A stretch of DNA of 38,087 nt, from NCBI GenBank assembly GCA_025356275.1, contig JANXUK010000090.1:1-38087 (forward strand). Direction: 5' to 3'. Every line of letters begins with the position of its first letter. Position 1 is the stretch's first letter. Below are positions 8,180-18,507 of this stretch, piece by piece. Below the pieces are notes generated by a model. The model did not search any database. It worked only from the letters and a program-made list of their open reading frames with translations, and was not told the DNA's origin. The stretch is from Sphingomonadales bacterium. Its GTDB lineage: Bacteria > Pseudomonadota > Alphaproteobacteria > Sphingomonadales > Sphingomonadaceae. The position numbers and the translations under genes were made by a program.

Positions 8180-9702
8180 CAGCGCGGCCCTCCGATTGTG
8201 GCTTCGGGCGCGGGCCTCGGCGCGGTCAGCCTGGCGTCCCCCGCCGGCTTGGCCTGCGCCAACCGCGCCTCCAGATGCGCAATATCGGCGCGGATCGGGG
8301 CGATGAAGCTTTCGGGATAGACCCCCATCCACAGCACCGCGAGCGCAATCGGCACCAGCAGCGCCAGCTCCCGCGCGCTGAGATCAGGCATCGCGGCGGC
8401 ATCGGCGTTTTTCTGCACGCCAAAAGCGACGCGGGCATAGAGGTACAACATATAGGCGGCGCCCAGAATGATGCCGGTGGTGCAGATCAGCGTCACCCAG
8501 CTCGACATTTGATAGATCCCGATCAGCGACAGGAATTCGCCGACAAACCCGCTGGTCCCCGGCAGGCCGACGCTGGCCATGGTGAACAGCATGAACAGCA
8601 GCGCGTAATGCGGCATATTGATCGATAGCCCGCCGTAACGGTCGATCTCACGCGTGTGCAGCCGGTCGTAAATCACACCCACACACAGAAACAGCGCGCC
8701 CGAGACCAGCCCGTGGCTGAGCATCACGATGACCGAGCCTTCGAGGCCCTGCCGGTTGAACGCGAACAGGCCGATGGTCACAATCGCCATATGCGCCACC
8801 GACGAATAGGCGATCAGCTTCTTCATATCGTGCTGCACCAGCGCCACGAGGCTGGTGTAAACCACCGCCACCATAGACAGCGCCATGATCAGCGGTGCGA
8901 ATTGCGCCGAACCCTCCGGGAACATCGGCAGGCTGAAACGGATGAAGCCATATCCGCCCATCTTGAGCAACACGCCGGCCAATATCACCGAGCCGGCCGT
9001 CGGCGCCTGGACATGCGCGTCGGGCAGCCAGGTGTGGACCGGCCACATCGGCATCTTGACCGCGAAACTGGCGAAAAACGCCAGCCACAGCCAGGTCTGC
9101 GCCTGCACCGGGAAATTATAGGCCATCAGCGTCGGGATGTCGGTGCTGCGGGCCGCATTGGCCATCCAAAGCATCGCGATCAGCATCAGCAACGAGCCGA
9201 GCAGCGTATAGAGAAAGAACTTGTAGCTGGCGTAGATACGGTCCTTGCCGCCCCAGATGCCAATGATCAGATACATCGGGATCAGGCCGGCCTCGAAGAA
9301 GATATAGAACAGGAACAGGTCCTGCGCAGTGAACACGCCGATCATCAGCGTTTCCATCAGCAGGAACGCCGCCATATATTCGGGCACGCGCGTCTCGATC
9401 GCACGCCAGCTGGCGCCGATGCAGATCGGCATCAGGAACACCGACAGCATGATCAACACCAGTGCGATGCCATCGATGCCCAGCGCCCATTGGAAGCCGG
9501 CAAAGATGCTGGCCCGCTCCATAAATTGCCACTGTGGCCCGCCCACCTCGTAATGCGACCACAGCACCAGCCCGAGCACGAAATCCACCAGCGTCGCGGC
9601 CAAAGCGATCTGGCGCGCGCGCGGCGCATTGGCGAACAGGCACGCCGTGGCACCGATCAGTGGCACCGCCAGCATCAGCGACAGGATGGGGAAGCTGTTC
9701 AT
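8179..9702 (-). CDS. nuoM: NADH-quinone oxidoreductase subunit M
   Basis: A 507-residue antiporter-like membrane subunit of complex I. The sequence 'FYIFFEAGLIPMYLIIG' carries the conserved helix-5 glutamate. 'AVKMPMWPVHTWLPDAHVQAP' is the NuoM signature with the functional lysine. 'QHDMKKLIAYSSVAHMA' and 'LMLSHG'-like sequence (here 'VIVMLSHGLVSGALF') follow. The last 45 residues form a proline- and alanine-rich cytoplasmic tail. ATG 9702 lies one base beyond the nuoL stop codon. Confidence 0.97.
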   Translation of the reverse strand: MNSFPILSLMLAVPLIGATACLFANAPRARQIALAATLVDFVLGLVLWSHYEVGGPQWQFMERASIFAGFQWALGIDGIALVLIMLSVFLMPICIGASWRAIETRVPEYMAAFLLMETLMIGVFTAQDLFLFYIFFEAGLIPMYLIIGIWGGKDRIYASYKFFLYTLLGSLLMLIAMLWMANAARSTDIPTLMAYNFPVQAQTWLWLAFFASFAVKMPMWPVHTWLPDAHVQAPTAGSVILAGVLLKMGGYGFIRFSLPMFPEGSAQFAPLIMALSMVAVVYTSLVALVQHDMKKLIAYSSVAHMAIVTIGLFAFNRQGLEGSVIVMLSHGLVSGALFLCVGVIYDRLHTREIDRYGGLSINMPHYALLFMLFTMASVGLPGTSGFVGEFLSLIGIYQMSSWVTLICTTGIILGAAYMLYLYARVAFGVQKNADAAAMPDLSARELALLVPIALAVLWMGVYPESFIAPIRADIAHLEARLAQAKPAGDARLTAPRPAPEATIGGPR

Positions 9703-9703
9703 T

Positions 9704-11758
9704 CTATTGCCCCACCATCGCCCAGCTCACCGCCGCGACCAGCCCCAGCAGCATGACCAGCGCGTAGCTCGTCAGATACCCAGACTGGAACCGTCTGACC
9801 CCAATCGCCCCCTGCTCCACCACCCAGGCCGCGCCATTCGGCCCGAAACGGTCGATGATGCCGATGTCGCCCTGCTGCCAGAACAGCCGCCCCAACCAGA
9901 ACGCCGGCCGGACAAAGATGGCGTCATACAGCTCATCGAAATACCACTTGTTATACAGAAAGCGGTGCAGGATGCCGAATTGCTCGACGAACAGCGCCGG
10001 GAACTTCGGGTTGCGGAGATAGGCGTACCACGCGATCGCCGCCCCGGTCAGCATCACCGTAAACGGCGCCCATTTGACCCACAGCGGGATCCCTTCCGCC
10101 GCCTCGACCAGCTCACGACTGAACGCGATGCTGCCCTTCCAGAACGAGGCACCGGCATCGGCGCCGACGAATTGCGTGTGGAACACCGCGCCCGCAAACA
10201 CCGCACCCACCGCCAGCAGAACCAGCGGGATCAGCATCGTCAGCGGGCTTTCATGCGGGTGATAGCCAGCGGTGCCATCGTCATGGACGTGATCGTGACC
10301 ATGTGCGTGGTCGTCATGCGCATGAGCGCCATGCCCATGCGCATCATGCATCGCGTGCTGGATATGTTCGGACTGGTTCCAGCGCGGCTTGCCATAGAAG
10401 GTCAGGAACACCAGCCGCCACGAATAGAAGCTCGTCAGCAGCGCCGCAAAAATGCCGGTAAAGCTGGCCATATGGCCCAGCAAAGTGCCCTTGGCATAGG
10501 CCGCCTCGATGATCGCGTCCTTCGAATAGAACCCGGCAAACCCGCCGATATCCGCAATGCCAACCCCGGTGATCGCCAGCGTGCCGGCCATCATCACCCA
10601 GAAGGTCAGCGGGATATGTTTGCGCAGACCGCCGTAGAACCGCATGTCCTGCTCATGGTGCATTGCGTGGATCACACTGCCCGCGCCGAGGAACAGCAGC
10701 GCCTTGAAGAACGCATGCGTGAACAGGTGGAACATCGCCGCGTCGAACGCGCCCACCCCGGCGGCAAAGAACATATAGCCAAGCTGTGAGCAGGTAGAAT
10801 AGGCGATGACCCGCTTGATATCCCACTGACACGTGCCGACGGTCGCCGCGAAGAAGCAGGTCGCCGCGCCGATGAAGGTGACGAAATGCATGGCGGCAGG
10901 GCTTGTCTGGAACATCGGGCTGAGGCGGCAGACCATGAACACGCCTGCCGTCACCATGGTGGCGGCGTGGATCAGCGCGGAGACCGGCGTCGGCCCTTCC
11001 ATCGCATCGGGCAGCCAAGTGTGGAGGCCAAGCTGCGCCGATTTGCCCATCGCGCCGATGAACAGCAGGATGCACAGGACAGTCATCGTATCGAAACGGT
11101 GGCCCAGAAAGCCGATGGTGCTGCCCGCCATATGCGGCGCGGCGGCGAGGATGTCGGGGATCGAGACTGTGCCGAACACCAGCCAGGTGCCGAAAATCCC
11201 CAGCATAAAGCCCAGATCGCCGACCCGGTTGACCACAAAGGCCTTGATCGCGGCGGCGCAGGCACTGGGTTTCCTGAACCAGAAGCCGATCAGCAGATAC
11301 GAGGCGAGGCCCACCCCCTCCCAACCGAAGAACATCTGCACCAGGTTGTTGGCCGTCACCAGCATCAGCATCGCGAAGGTGAACAGGCTGAGATAGGCGA
11401 AGAAGCGCGGCTGATCGGGGTCTTCGTCCATGTAGCCCCAGCTGTACAGGTGAACCAGGCTGGACACGCTGGTCACCACCACCAGCATCACCGCAGTCAG
11501 CGCATCGACGCGCAGTTCCCAATCGAACGCCAGATCACCCGAGCGCACCCAATGCAGCACCGGGGTGACGCTGGGTATGGCGGTGCCCGCCAGAAACGGC
11601 AGGAACGTCGCCCACGATAGAATGGCGGCAACAAACAGCGCGCCGGTGGTCATAAGCTTGACCGACACATTACCCAGCGCCTTGTTACCCAGCCCGCCGA
11701 TGATCGCCGCCAGCAGCGGCAGGAATACGATGAATTCGATCGAATGCACCGGCCTCAC
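9704..11758 (-). CDS. nuoL: NADH-quinone oxidoreductase subunit L with histidine-rich loop
   Basis: A 684-residue distal antiporter-like subunit of complex I, with the C-terminal lateral helix that runs along the membrane arm. '[19 protein letters not shown]' holds the essential glutamate, and '[21 protein letters not shown]' is the NuoL signature with the functional lysine. Residues 465-502 (bases 10253-10366) form an unusual hydrophilic loop with 14 histidines and many aspartates between late transmembrane helices. The GTG start at 11758 overlaps the nuoK stop codon as GTGA. Confidence 0.97.
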   Translation of the reverse strand: MRPVHSIEFIVFLPLLAAIIGGLGNKALGNVSVKLMTTGALFVAAILSWATFLPFLAGTAIPSVTPVLHWVRSGDLAFDWELRVDALTAVMLVVVTSVSSLVHLYSWGYMDEDPDQPRFFAYLSLFTFAMLMLVTANNLVQMFFGWEGVGLASYLLIGFWFRKPSACAAAIKAFVVNRVGDLGFMLGIFGTWLVFGTVSIPDILAAAPHMAGSTIGFLGHRFDTMTVLCILLFIGAMGKSAQLGLHTWLPDAMEGPTPVSALIHAATMVTAGVFMVCRLSPMFQTSPAAMHFVTFIGAATCFFAATVGTCQWDIKRVIAYSTCSQLGYMFFAAGVGAFDAAMFHLFTHAFFKALLFLGAGSVIHAMHHEQDMRFYGGLRKHIPLTFWVMMAGTLAITGVGIADIGGFAGFYSKDAIIEAAYAKGTLLGHMASFTGIFAALLTSFYSWRLVFLTFYGKPRWNQSEHIQHAMHDAHGHGAHAHDDHAHGHDHVHDDGTAGYHPHESPLTMLIPLVLLAVGAVFAGAVFHTQFVGADAGASFWKGSIAFSRELVEAAEGIPLWVKWAPFTVMLTGAAIAWYAYLRNPKFPALFVEQFGILHRFLYNKWYFDELYDAIFVRPAFWLGRLFWQQGDIGIIDRFGPNGAAWVVEQGAIGVRRFQSGYLTSYALVMLLGLVAAVSWAMVGQ

Positions 11759-12060
11759 CCCTTCATCCGGTTGACATCATCAACCGCGATAGACCCGCGT
11801 GCGCGGAAATAGATGACCAGGATGGCAAGGCCGACCGCCGCCTCCCCCGCCGCCACGGTCAGCACGAACATCGCGAAAATCTGGCCCGTCAGATCATGCA
11901 GAAACGCGCTGAACGCCACCAGATTGAGCGTTACCGCCAGCAATATCAGCTCGATCGCCATCATGATGACGATGATGTTCTTGCGGTTGAGGAAGATGCC
12001 CAGCACGCCCAGCACGAACAGGATGCTGCTGACCACGATATAATGTTCGATCCCGATCAC
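11755..12060 (-). CDS. nuoK: NADH-quinone oxidoreductase subunit K
   Basis: A 101-residue subunit of the complex I membrane arm with three transmembrane helices. The two membrane-buried glutamates needed for proton transfer are visible in '[14 protein letters not shown]' and '[14 protein letters not shown]'. Its GTG start at 12060 overlaps the nuoJ stop codon as GTGA, and its TGA overlaps the nuoL GTG in the same way. Length is standard. Confidence 0.97.
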   Translation of the reverse strand: MIGIEHYIVVSSILFVLGVLGIFLNRKNIIVIMMAIELILLAVTLNLVAFSAFLHDLTGQIFAMFVLTVAAGEAAVGLAILVIYFRARGSIAVDDVNRMKG

Positions 12061-12674
12061 AGCACCACCCCCTCGCCCACCGCCGGTGAGCGGTTCACGG
12101 TCGCATCTTCGGGACGCCGCGCGATCTGGCGCGGAATGTTCTGGCCGCGTGTGTCGCCGCGCTGACGATGGGTCAGCACGATCGCGCCCACCATAGCCAC
12201 CAGCAGGATGATCCCCGCCGCCTCGAACAGAAACAGATAGCGGCTATAGAGCAGCGCGCCGATCGCCGTGATATTGCTGGCCCCGGCCACCGCCGCGTTG
12301 TTGCCATCGGGCGTGCCAAGATGGATCGCGCCCGCCCGCTCTGCCCCGATGCCCAGCACCAGTTCACCCAGCAGCACCAGCGCGATCAGCATGCCGAGCG
12401 GGAAATTCCTGATAAACCCGGCGCGCAACGTGGCAAAATCGATGTCCAGCATCATCACCACGAACAGGAATAGCACCGCCACCGCGCCAACATAAACGAT
12501 GACCAGCAGCATCGCGATAAATTCCGCGCCCAGCAGCACCATCAACCCGGCGGCGTTAAAGAATGCCAAGATCAGCCACAGCACCGAATGCACCGGATTG
12601 CGCGACAGAATGGTGACGCACCCCGACAGCACCACCAGGCCGGCGAACAGATAAAAGGCGATCAGCTGGATCAT
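12057..12674 (-). CDS. nuoJ: NADH-quinone oxidoreductase subunit J
   Basis: A 205-residue membrane subunit of complex I with five hydrophobic helices. The '[26 protein letters not shown]' region (quoted only by its key parts: conserved tyrosine and glycine of the pi-bulge helix 3) is characteristic. The C-terminal 35 residues are polar. ATG 12674 is nine bases from the nuoI stop, one of the few true gaps in the operon. Confidence 0.95.
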   Translation of the reverse strand: MIQLIAFYLFAGLVVLSGCVTILSRNPVHSVLWLILAFFNAAGLMVLLGAEFIAMLLVIVYVGAVAVLFLFVVMMLDIDFATLRAGFIRNFPLGMLIALVLLGELVLGIGAERAGAIHLGTPDGNNAAVAGASNITAIGALLYSRYLFLFEAAGIILLVAMVGAIVLTHRQRGDTRGQNIPRQIARRPEDATVNRSPAVGEGVVL

Positions 12675-12683
12675 ATGTGGCCC

Positions 12684-13169
12684 CTAGCGATAGGGCGCAT
12701 CGGCTTCAAGGTTCGCGGCGATCGCCCGCTCCCACTTGTCCCCGTTGGCCAGCAGTTTCGCCTTGTCGTACAGCAGCTCTTCGCGGCTTTCGGTGGCGTA
12801 TTCGAAATTCGGCCCCTCGACCACCGCATCGACCGGACACGCCTCCTGGCAAAAGCCGCAGAAGATGCATTTGGTCATGTCGATGTCATAGCGCGTGGTG
12901 CGGCGGCTGCCATCGTCGCGCGGCTCAGCCTCGATGGTGATCGCCTGCGCCGGGCACACCGCCTCGCACAGCTTGCAGGCGATGCACCGCTCCTCGCCAT
13001 TGGCATAGCGGCGCAGCGCATGCTCGCCGCGAAACCGGGGGGAGAGCGGGTTTTTCTCATAGGGGTAGTTAATGGTGGCCTTGGGCTTGAAAAAATACTT
13101 CAGCGTCAGCCAATGGGCTTTGAGAAATTCCCAGAGGGTGAAGGCTTTGATGAGTTGAGCGGGGGTCAT
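12684..13169 (-). CDS. nuoI: NADH-quinone oxidoreductase subunit I
   Basis: A 161-residue peripheral-arm subunit carrying two [4Fe-4S] clusters (N6a and N6b) near the quinone site. Both ferredoxin motifs are intact: '[16 protein letters not shown]' and '[16 protein letters not shown]'. The N-terminal amphipathic segment ('[18 protein letters not shown]') anchors it to the membrane arm. The ATG at 13169 overlaps the stop codon of the small lipoprotein gene as ATGA, so its translation now depends on that inserted gene rather than directly on nuoH. Confidence 0.97.
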   Translation of the reverse strand: MTPAQLIKAFTLWEFLKAHWLTLKYFFKPKATINYPYEKNPLSPRFRGEHALRRYANGEERCIACKLCEAVCPAQAITIEAEPRDDGSRRTTRYDIDMTKCIFCGFCQEACPVDAVVEGPNFEYATESREELLYDKAKLLANGDKWERAIAANLEADAPYR

Positions 13170-13453
13170 TTCAAAATCCGCCCGGTCGATTGAACAATAG
13201 GCAAGCCATCTTGGCTTACGTAAGTATTTCTAACTAATTTGATATGTAGCACGTTACTTTTATCCGGCGCGATAGAAATAGCGCACATTGCGGCCGCAGC
13301 AAGTAATAGTGTTGGCATTCCATTTTGGGCGGGGACAATCATAAATCTTCCGATTTGATTTCGAATTATCTCAGAGCGCGTTCGATCTGTTACCTGTTGG
13401 TCGCAACCAGCAAGGGTTATTGTGGGCATCAAAATGAGGACCGCCATTCTCAT
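13166..13453 (-). CDS. Small putative lipoprotein inserted between nuoH and nuoI
   Basis: A 95-residue protein with a short hydrophobic signal sequence and a lipobox 'LAGC' with the lipidated cysteine at residue 17, then a polar domain containing one further hydrophobic stretch ('[15 protein letters not shown]'). I recognise no family. It fits the operon exactly: its ATG (13453) overlaps the nuoH stop and its TGA overlaps the nuoI start, both as ATGA. A hand count gives about 44% GC over 13191-13440, far below its neighbours, suggesting recent acquisition. A second ATG at 13447 is a possible start. Confidence 0.7.
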   Translation of the reverse strand: MRMAVLILMPTITLAGCDQQVTDRTRSEIIRNQIGRFMIVPAQNGMPTLLLAAAAMCAISIAPDKSNVLHIKLVRNTYVSQDGLPIVQSTGRILK

Positions 13454-14502
13454 AACGTATGCTCGAAATGCCCCGTCGCCATCAGATAGCCGCTGATCAC
13501 CACCACGAACCCCAGCGACACCGGCAGGAACACCTTCCAGCCCAGCCGCATCAGTTGATCATAGCGGTAACGCGGCACGGTGGCCTTCACCCAGCTGAAG
13601 ATGAAGAAGAAAAACAGGATCTTGCCCAGCAGCCAGATCCAGCCCGGTATCCAGTACAGCGGCGCCCAATCCAGCGGCGGCAGATAGCCCCCGAAAAACA
13701 GCGTCGCGTTCAGCGCGCACATCAGCAACACATTGGCATATTCGCCCAGCCAGTAAAGCGCGAAGCTCATCGACGAATATTCGGTCTGATAGCCGGCGAC
13801 CAGCTCGCTCTCCGCCTCGGTCAGGTCGAAGGGCGCGCGGCCGGTCTCGGCCATGCCGCTGATCAGGAACATCACCCACATCGGGAACAATAACGGGTTC
13901 GCCACAAAGCCGTTGATGATCCAGACATGGTCCTTCTGCGCCATCACGATGCCGTTGAGGTTGAACGTCCCCGCCCACAGCACCACGCAGATCAGGATGA
14001 ACCCGATCGAGACTTCATACGAAATCATCTGGGCCGAGGCGCGCATCGCACTGAAAAACGGGTATTTCGAGTTCGACGACCAACCGGCGATGATCGTGCC
14101 ATAAACACCCAGCGAGCTGATCGCCAGAACGTACAGCAGCCCCACATTGATGTTGGCCAATATCGCGCCCGAATTAAACGGGATCACCGCCCAGGCCATC
14201 AGCGCCACGGTAAAAGTGATGATCGGCGCGATCAGGAACAAGGCCTTGTTGGCGGCGGAGGGCACGATGGTTTCCTGCAGGAACACCTTGAGCCCGTCGG
14301 CAAAGCTTTGCAGCAGACCCCACGGCCCCACCACATTGGGCCCGCGCCGCAGCGCCATCGCCGCCCAGATCTTGCGATCGGCATAGATAATCATCGCCAC
14401 GCCCACCATCACCGGCACCGCGATCAGCAAGATGCCGCAGATGGTGGCGAGCAGCCACGCGGCCTCGAACGGCATGCCGAGGTGTTGGAAGAAGGGGGTC
14501 AT
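13450..14502 (-). CDS. nuoH: NADH-quinone oxidoreductase subunit H
   Basis: A 350-residue membrane subunit forming the floor of the quinone chamber, with eight transmembrane helices. Family landmarks are '[20 protein letters not shown]' near the N-terminus, the charged quinone-site loop '[21 protein letters not shown]' (listed here by its core '[13 protein letters not shown]'), and '[19 protein letters not shown]'. ATG 14502 overlaps the nuoG stop codon as ATGA. Confidence 0.97.
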   Translation of the reverse strand: MTPFFQHLGMPFEAAWLLATICGILLIAVPVMVGVAMIIYADRKIWAAMALRRGPNVVGPWGLLQSFADGLKVFLQETIVPSAANKALFLIAPIITFTVALMAWAVIPFNSGAILANINVGLLYVLAISSLGVYGTIIAGWSSNSKYPFFSAMRASAQMISYEVSIGFILICVVLWAGTFNLNGIVMAQKDHVWIINGFVANPLLFPMWVMFLISGMAETGRAPFDLTEAESELVAGYQTEYSSMSFALYWLGEYANVLLMCALNATLFFGGYLPPLDWAPLYWIPGWIWLLGKILFFFFIFSWVKATVPRYRYDQLMRLGWKVFLPVSLGFVVVISGYLMATGHFEHTL

Positions 14503-16520
14503 TCCGCCGCCTCCGCAAAATCTACCCCGTGGAGCAATTCCGCCGAGCAGCGCTGCATCGTCGCGCTGGCCCGCGCGATGGGGTTGGTGAGGTAGAAATC
14601 CTGGATCGGATAGGCGATCCTGCCCGATGCTGCCGCCCCGGAAGGAGCCGCCGACAACGCGCCGTAATCAACCAAACCTTCGACGCCAAGCGCCGGCACT
14701 TCGGCGACCATCGCGGCGCGCAAACCGGCGAAATTGTCGAAGCCGACCTTCACCTTCAACGCATCGGCCAGCGCGCGGATAATCGTCCAGTCCTCGCGCG
14801 CGTCGCCCGGCGCGAATACTGCTTTGTCGGCGAATTGCACGCGCCCCTCGGTGCTGACATAGGTGCCCGGCTTCTCGGTATAGGCGGCCGCCGGCAGGAT
14901 CACGTCGGCGCCGTGCGCGCCCTTGTCGCCGTGATGGCCGATGTAAACCACTGTGCTGTCGGCGAATTTGGCATATTCCACCTCATCCGCGCCCAATGCC
15001 AGCACCAGCTTGGGCTTGGCAGCGACCACATCGGCGATGCCCCCCGCCTGCGCATAGCCGAGCATCAGCCCGCCCATCCGCGACGCGGCCATATGCACCA
15101 CGTTGAACCCGTTCCAAGCGCCGCCATCTGCCAGCGTCCGCACCACGCCCCATGTCGCGGCCAATGCCAAAGCCGGCGCCAAAGCGCCCTTGGCCAAGCC
15201 GCCGCCGCCGACGATAATCGCCGGACGAGCCGCAGCCGTCATAGCCTTGCCCGCCTTGCCCGGCAAATCGCCCAGCAGCGCGGCATCATCGCCGAGGAAC
15301 TTGGCCTTATACGTCGTCTCCCATTCGGGCCCGACGATAAACACCTTTGCCCCCGCCTTCACCGCTTTGCGCAGCCGCACGTTGAGCAGCGGCGCCTCGG
15401 TACGCAGATTGCTGCCGATGATCAGGATGCAATCGGCGGTCTCAATCCCGGCGAAGGTGGTGTTGAAATTCACCGCCGCCAGATTGGTGGCATCATAGGC
15501 GAGGCCCGTCTGCCGCCCTTCCAGCAAGGTCGAGCCCAGCGCGTTCGCCAGCTTTTTGGCAGCAAACATCGTCTCGCAATCGACCAGATCGCCGGCGATC
15601 GCGGCGATCCACGCGCCCGGATTGAGCGCAGCGATCGCGGCGAAGGCTTCGTCCCAGCTTGCCGCGACCAATTTGCCGTCCCGCCGCACGAAAGGCCTAT
15701 CCAGCCGCCGCGCGGTCAGGCCATCGACCTGATAGCGCGCCTTGTCGCTCAGCCATTCCTCGTTCACGTCATCGTTGATCCGGGGCAGGATGCGCAGCAC
15801 CTCGCGCCCGCGTGAATCGATGCGGATATTGGCGCCCATCGCGTCCGAGACATCGATGCCCAACGTTTTTTTCAGCTCCCACGGCCGCGCTTCGAACGCA
15901 TAAGGCCGCGAGGTCAGCGCGCCGACCGGGCACAGATCGATGACATTGGCGGAGAGTTCGTGCTTCGCAGCGCGCTCCAGATAGGTGGTGATCTGCATCG
16001 TCTCGCCGCGATACAGCGCGCCGATCTCATCCACCCCGGCCACCTCCTCGCTGAACCGCACGCAGCGGGTGCAATGGATGCAGCGGGTCATCGCGGTCTT
16101 GATCAGCGGGCCCATGTATTTCTCGGTCACGGCGCGCTTGTGCTCGTGATAGCGGGTTTTGCCGCGTCCATAGGCGATCGACTGGTCCTGCAAATCGCAC
16201 TCGCCGCCCTGATCGCAGATCGGGCAATCGAGCGGGTGGTTGATAAGCAGGAATTCCATCACCCCCTCACGCGCGGCCTTGACCATCGCGCTGTAGGTGC
16301 GAACCTCCTGCCCCTCGGCGGCGGGCAGCGCGCAGGATGCCTGCGGCTTGGGCGGGCCGGGCTTCACCTCGACGAGGCACATGCGGCAATTGCCGGCGAT
16401 GCTGAGCCGCTCGTGGTAGCAGAAACGCGGGATTTCCTTGCCGGCAAGTTCGCACGCCTGGAGCACGGTGGCGCCCTGCGGGACTTCGATGGAGATGCCG
16501 TCTACGGTGAGTCTGGGCAT
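14499..16520 (-). CDS. nuoG: NADH-quinone oxidoreductase subunit G
   Basis: A 673-residue iron-sulfur subunit of the NADH dehydrogenase arm. The N-terminal [2Fe-2S] domain has '[15 protein letters not shown]', then '[14 protein letters not shown]', then the ferredoxin-type '[10 protein letters not shown]' with the later 'LCPVGAL'. The rest is a degenerate molybdopterin-oxidoreductase fold (for example '[22 protein letters not shown]' in part, '[11 protein letters not shown]'). The start is ATG 16520 (MPRLTVDG); a longer frame to 16595 would lie inside the small upstream gene and is rejected. Its ATG shares the A of the preceding stop (TGATG). Confidence 0.96.
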   Translation of the reverse strand: MPRLTVDGISIEVPQGATVLQACELAGKEIPRFCYHERLSIAGNCRMCLVEVKPGPPKPQASCALPAAEGQEVRTYSAMVKAAREGVMEFLLINHPLDCPICDQGGECDLQDQSIAYGRGKTRYHEHKRAVTEKYMGPLIKTAMTRCIHCTRCVRFSEEVAGVDEIGALYRGETMQITTYLERAAKHELSANVIDLCPVGALTSRPYAFEARPWELKKTLGIDVSDAMGANIRIDSRGREVLRILPRINDDVNEEWLSDKARYQVDGLTARRLDRPFVRRDGKLVAASWDEAFAAIAALNPGAWIAAIAGDLVDCETMFAAKKLANALGSTLLEGRQTGLAYDATNLAAVNFNTTFAGIETADCILIIGSNLRTEAPLLNVRLRKAVKAGAKVFIVGPEWETTYKAKFLGDDAALLGDLPGKAGKAMTAAARPAIIVGGGGLAKGALAPALALAATWGVVRTLADGGAWNGFNVVHMAASRMGGLMLGYAQAGGIADVVAAKPKLVLALGADEVEYAKFADSTVVYIGHHGDKGAHGADVILPAAAYTEKPGTYVSTEGRVQFADKAVFAPGDAREDWTIIRALADALKVKVGFDNFAGLRAAMVAEVPALGVEGLVDYGALSAAPSGAAASGRIAYPIQDFYLTNPIARASATMQRCSAELLHGVDFAEAAE

Positions 16521-16807
16521 CAGCGGATGACCTCGATGTCTTTCCAACAAAGCGAAGGCGATGTCGTGTGTGGACCAACCATGCGAATACCCCAACCCTG
16601 TTCGATTAGGTCAGCAGCCACTTCCAATGTCGCGACGGAGCGTGAGTTTGGAAGCCGATTCCAATGCCGTTTGCCATCTTCCCCCATCACACCCTTCGGC
16701 GAAAACAGGCGGTATGTTCCGTCTGAATGCTTATGTGGCCGACGTTCTTCGACGATGCCCTTACGAGGCCCGCGATCGTAAACGTGCTTCTTAGGAATCA
16801 CAGTCAC
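16520..16807 (-). CDS. Unknown 95-residue protein between nuoF and nuoG
   Basis: A basic, polar 95-residue protein with no membrane segment or signal peptide. It begins '[17 protein letters not shown]' and ends '[11 protein letters not shown]'. The spacing of charged and aromatic residues suggests a small folded domain, but I do not recognise a family. The GTG start at 16807 overlaps the nuoF stop codon (GTGA) and the stop shares a base with the nuoG ATG. A hand count gives about 54% GC for the gene, lower than nuoF and nuoG. I call it real because both junctions are exact operon-type overlaps and the frame is open across the gap. Confidence 0.6.
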   Translation of the reverse strand: MTVIPKKHVYDRGPRKGIVEERRPHKHSDGTYRLFSPKGVMGEDGKRHWNRLPNSRSVATLEVAADLIEQGWGIRMVGPHTTSPSLCWKDIEVIR

Positions 16808-18096
16808 TCCGCCGCCTCCCGCACATCACCGGCACGCTCAAAAATCCGCCGCTCGATCTCGGGCCGGAAATGCTTGATCAGCCCCTGGATCGGCCAGGCC
16901 GCTGCATCCCCCAGCGCGCAGATCGTGTGCCCCTCCACCTGCTTGGTCACCTGTTGCAGCATGTCGATTTCTGACACATCGGCGTCGCCGGTGCGCAGCC
17001 GTTCCATCACGCGGTACATCCAGCCGGTGCCCTCGCGGCAGGGCGTGCACTGCCCGCAGCTTTCGTGCATGTAGAAATGGCTGAGCCGGGCGATGGCGCG
17101 GACGATGTCGGTCGATTTGTCCATCACGATGACGGCGGCGGTGCCAAGCCCGCTGCCCACTGCCTTCAGCCCGTCGAAATCCATCGGTGCGTCCATAATC
17201 TCCGCCGCCGGGACCAAAGGCACTGACGATCCGCCGGGGATCACCGCCAGCAGATTGTCCCAGCCGCCGCGAATGCCGCCGCAATGCTTCTCGATCAGCT
17301 CGCGAAAGGGGATGCTCATCGCCTCCTCGACCACGCAGGGGCGTTCCACATGCCCGCTGATCTGGAACAGCTTGGTGCCCTTGTTGCCCTCGCGCCCGAA
17401 GCTGGCAAACCACGCCGCGCCGCGCCGCAGGATGGTAGGCGCGACCGCGATGCTCTCGACATTGTTGACCGTGGTGGGGCAGCCATAGAGGCCCGCGCCG
17501 GCGGGAAACGGCGGTTTCAGGCGTGGCTGGCCCTTCTTGCCCTCCAGCGATTCCAGCATCGCGGTTTCCTCGCCGCAGATATACGCGCCCGCGCCCCGGT
17601 GGACGAATACGTCGAAATCATAGCCCGATTTGCACGCATTCTTGCCGATCAACCCAGCGTCATAAGCCTCCTGCACGGCGGCGAACAGCGTCTCGGCCTC
17701 GCGGATATATTCGCCCCGAATGTAGATATAGGCGGCCCGCGCGCGCATCGCGAAACCCGCCACCAGCGCGCCCTCGATCAGCTTGTGCGGATCGTGGCGG
17801 ATGATCTCGCGGTCCTTGCAGCTGCCCGGCTCGCTCTCATCGGCGTTGATGACCAGAAAGCTCGGCCGGTCCTCGCGCGGCTCCTTGGGCATGAAGCTCC
17901 ACTTCATGCCGGTAGGAAAGCCCGCGCCGCCACGCCCACGCAGGGCCGAGGCCTTGATCTCGTCGATGATCGCCGCCGGGCCCCTGGCCAGCAGCGCCGC
18001 CGTATTGTCCCAATCGCCACGCTTTTGCGCGGCCTTCAGGTTCCACGGCTGATAGCCATAGAGGTTGGTGAAGATGCGGTCCCGATCAGCGAGCAT
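16804..18096 (-). CDS. nuoF: NADH-quinone oxidoreductase subunit F
   Basis: A 430-residue subunit that binds NADH and FMN and holds cluster N3. The glycine-rich '[13 protein letters not shown]' is the nucleotide and FMN loop, '[16 protein letters not shown]' the FMN-binding segment, and '[12 protein letters not shown]' with the distant '[13 protein letters not shown]' supplies the four [4Fe-4S] cysteines. The start is ATG 18096 ([18 protein letters not shown]), the usual sphingomonad N-terminus. An in-frame ATG at 18147 would add 17 atypical residues and overlap the previous gene. The 11 bases that begin the gene are repeated at 18120-18130. Confidence 0.96.
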   Translation of the reverse strand: MLADRDRIFTNLYGYQPWNLKAAQKRGDWDNTAALLARGPAAIIDEIKASALRGRGGAGFPTGMKWSFMPKEPREDRPSFLVINADESEPGSCKDREIIRHDPHKLIEGALVAGFAMRARAAYIYIRGEYIREAETLFAAVQEAYDAGLIGKNACKSGYDFDVFVHRGAGAYICGEETAMLESLEGKKGQPRLKPPFPAGAGLYGCPTTVNNVESIAVAPTILRRGAAWFASFGREGNKGTKLFQISGHVERPCVVEEAMSIPFRELIEKHCGGIRGGWDNLLAVIPGGSSVPLVPAAEIMDAPMDFDGLKAVGSGLGTAAVIVMDKSTDIVRAIARLSHFYMHESCGQCTPCREGTGWMYRVMERLRTGDADVSEIDMLQQVTKQVEGHTICALGDAAAWPIQGLIKHFRPEIERRIFERAGDVREAAE

Positions 18097-18119
18097 TTGC
18101 GAGCGCCCATATAAAAATG

Positions 18120-18350
18120 TCAGCGAGCATGACGGTTCCTCCACCATGATGCGACGCAGGCGACAGTGATCGCGAGCGCACAGACCATCCGCCCGCTGGC
18201 GACGACATTCTCCACCAGGCGGGGATGGCCCGACCAGGTCTCAGCTCCGCTCCGGAACAACCCAACCGCCAGGATCAACCCGGCCAGCACGAAAGCCCAG
18301 ATCTGCCGGCGGCGGCTCTGCATGCCCGGTCCCCGCTTGTCAGCCGGCAT
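18120..18350 (-). CDS. Small membrane protein between nuoE and nuoF (second of two)
   Basis: A 76-residue protein with a basic N-terminus ('[12 protein letters not shown]') and two hydrophobic segments, '[16 protein letters not shown]' and '[16 protein letters not shown]', predicting a two-helix inner-membrane protein. No family recognised. ATG 18350 (or the GTG at 18353) overlaps the end of the preceding small gene. It ends in 'RHAR' plus a stop, within an 11-base sequence that is a direct copy of the nuoF start. GC is similar to the nuo genes, so it may be an old resident. Confidence 0.5.
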   Translation of the reverse strand: MPADKRGPGMQSRRRQIWAFVLAGLILAVGLFRSGAETWSGHPRLVENVVASGRMVCALAITVACVASWWRNRHAR

Positions 18351-18507
18351 CACGATACCTCCGCGCGTTGCGGCCGCCGAGCGCCACCAGGGCGATGCCG
18401 ATCGTGATAAAGGCCGCAGCCGTCGCGCTATGCTGAACTACGGCCGACAGGATGCCGGCGATCAGAAACATCACGCCTGACAATTGCATCATCCTGGGCT
18501 TGCTCAT
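18340..18507 (-). CDS. Tiny membrane protein between nuoE and nuoF (first of two)
   Basis: A 55-residue protein beginning 'MSKPRMMQLSG' with two hydrophobic helices ('VMFLIAGILSAVV' and 'AAFITIGIALVALGG') and a basic tail. This is a helical hairpin for the inner membrane. No family recognised. The ATG at 18507 shares its A with the nuoE stop codon (TGATG), and its TGA overlaps the next small gene, so the two tiny genes are inserted as a coupled pair. The real function is unknown; an accessory or assembly role for complex I is only a guess from position. Confidence 0.5.
   Translation of the reverse strand: MSKPRMMQLSGVMFLIAGILSAVVQHSATAAAFITIGIALVALGGRNARRYRDAG

Noticed and set aside
14529..15815. 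428-residue open frame opposite nuoG
   Set aside because: Antisense shadow of a gene with clear iron-sulfur motifs.
18086..18130. A 14-residue open frame ([14 protein letters not shown]) overlapping the nuoF start, resembling a leader peptide
   Set aside because: It exists only because of the 11-bp direct repeat and has no ribosome site; I found no attenuator-like structure.
18097..18147. Longer nuoF starting at 18147
   Set aside because: The extra 17 residues are unlike NuoF N-termini and overlap the preceding small gene.
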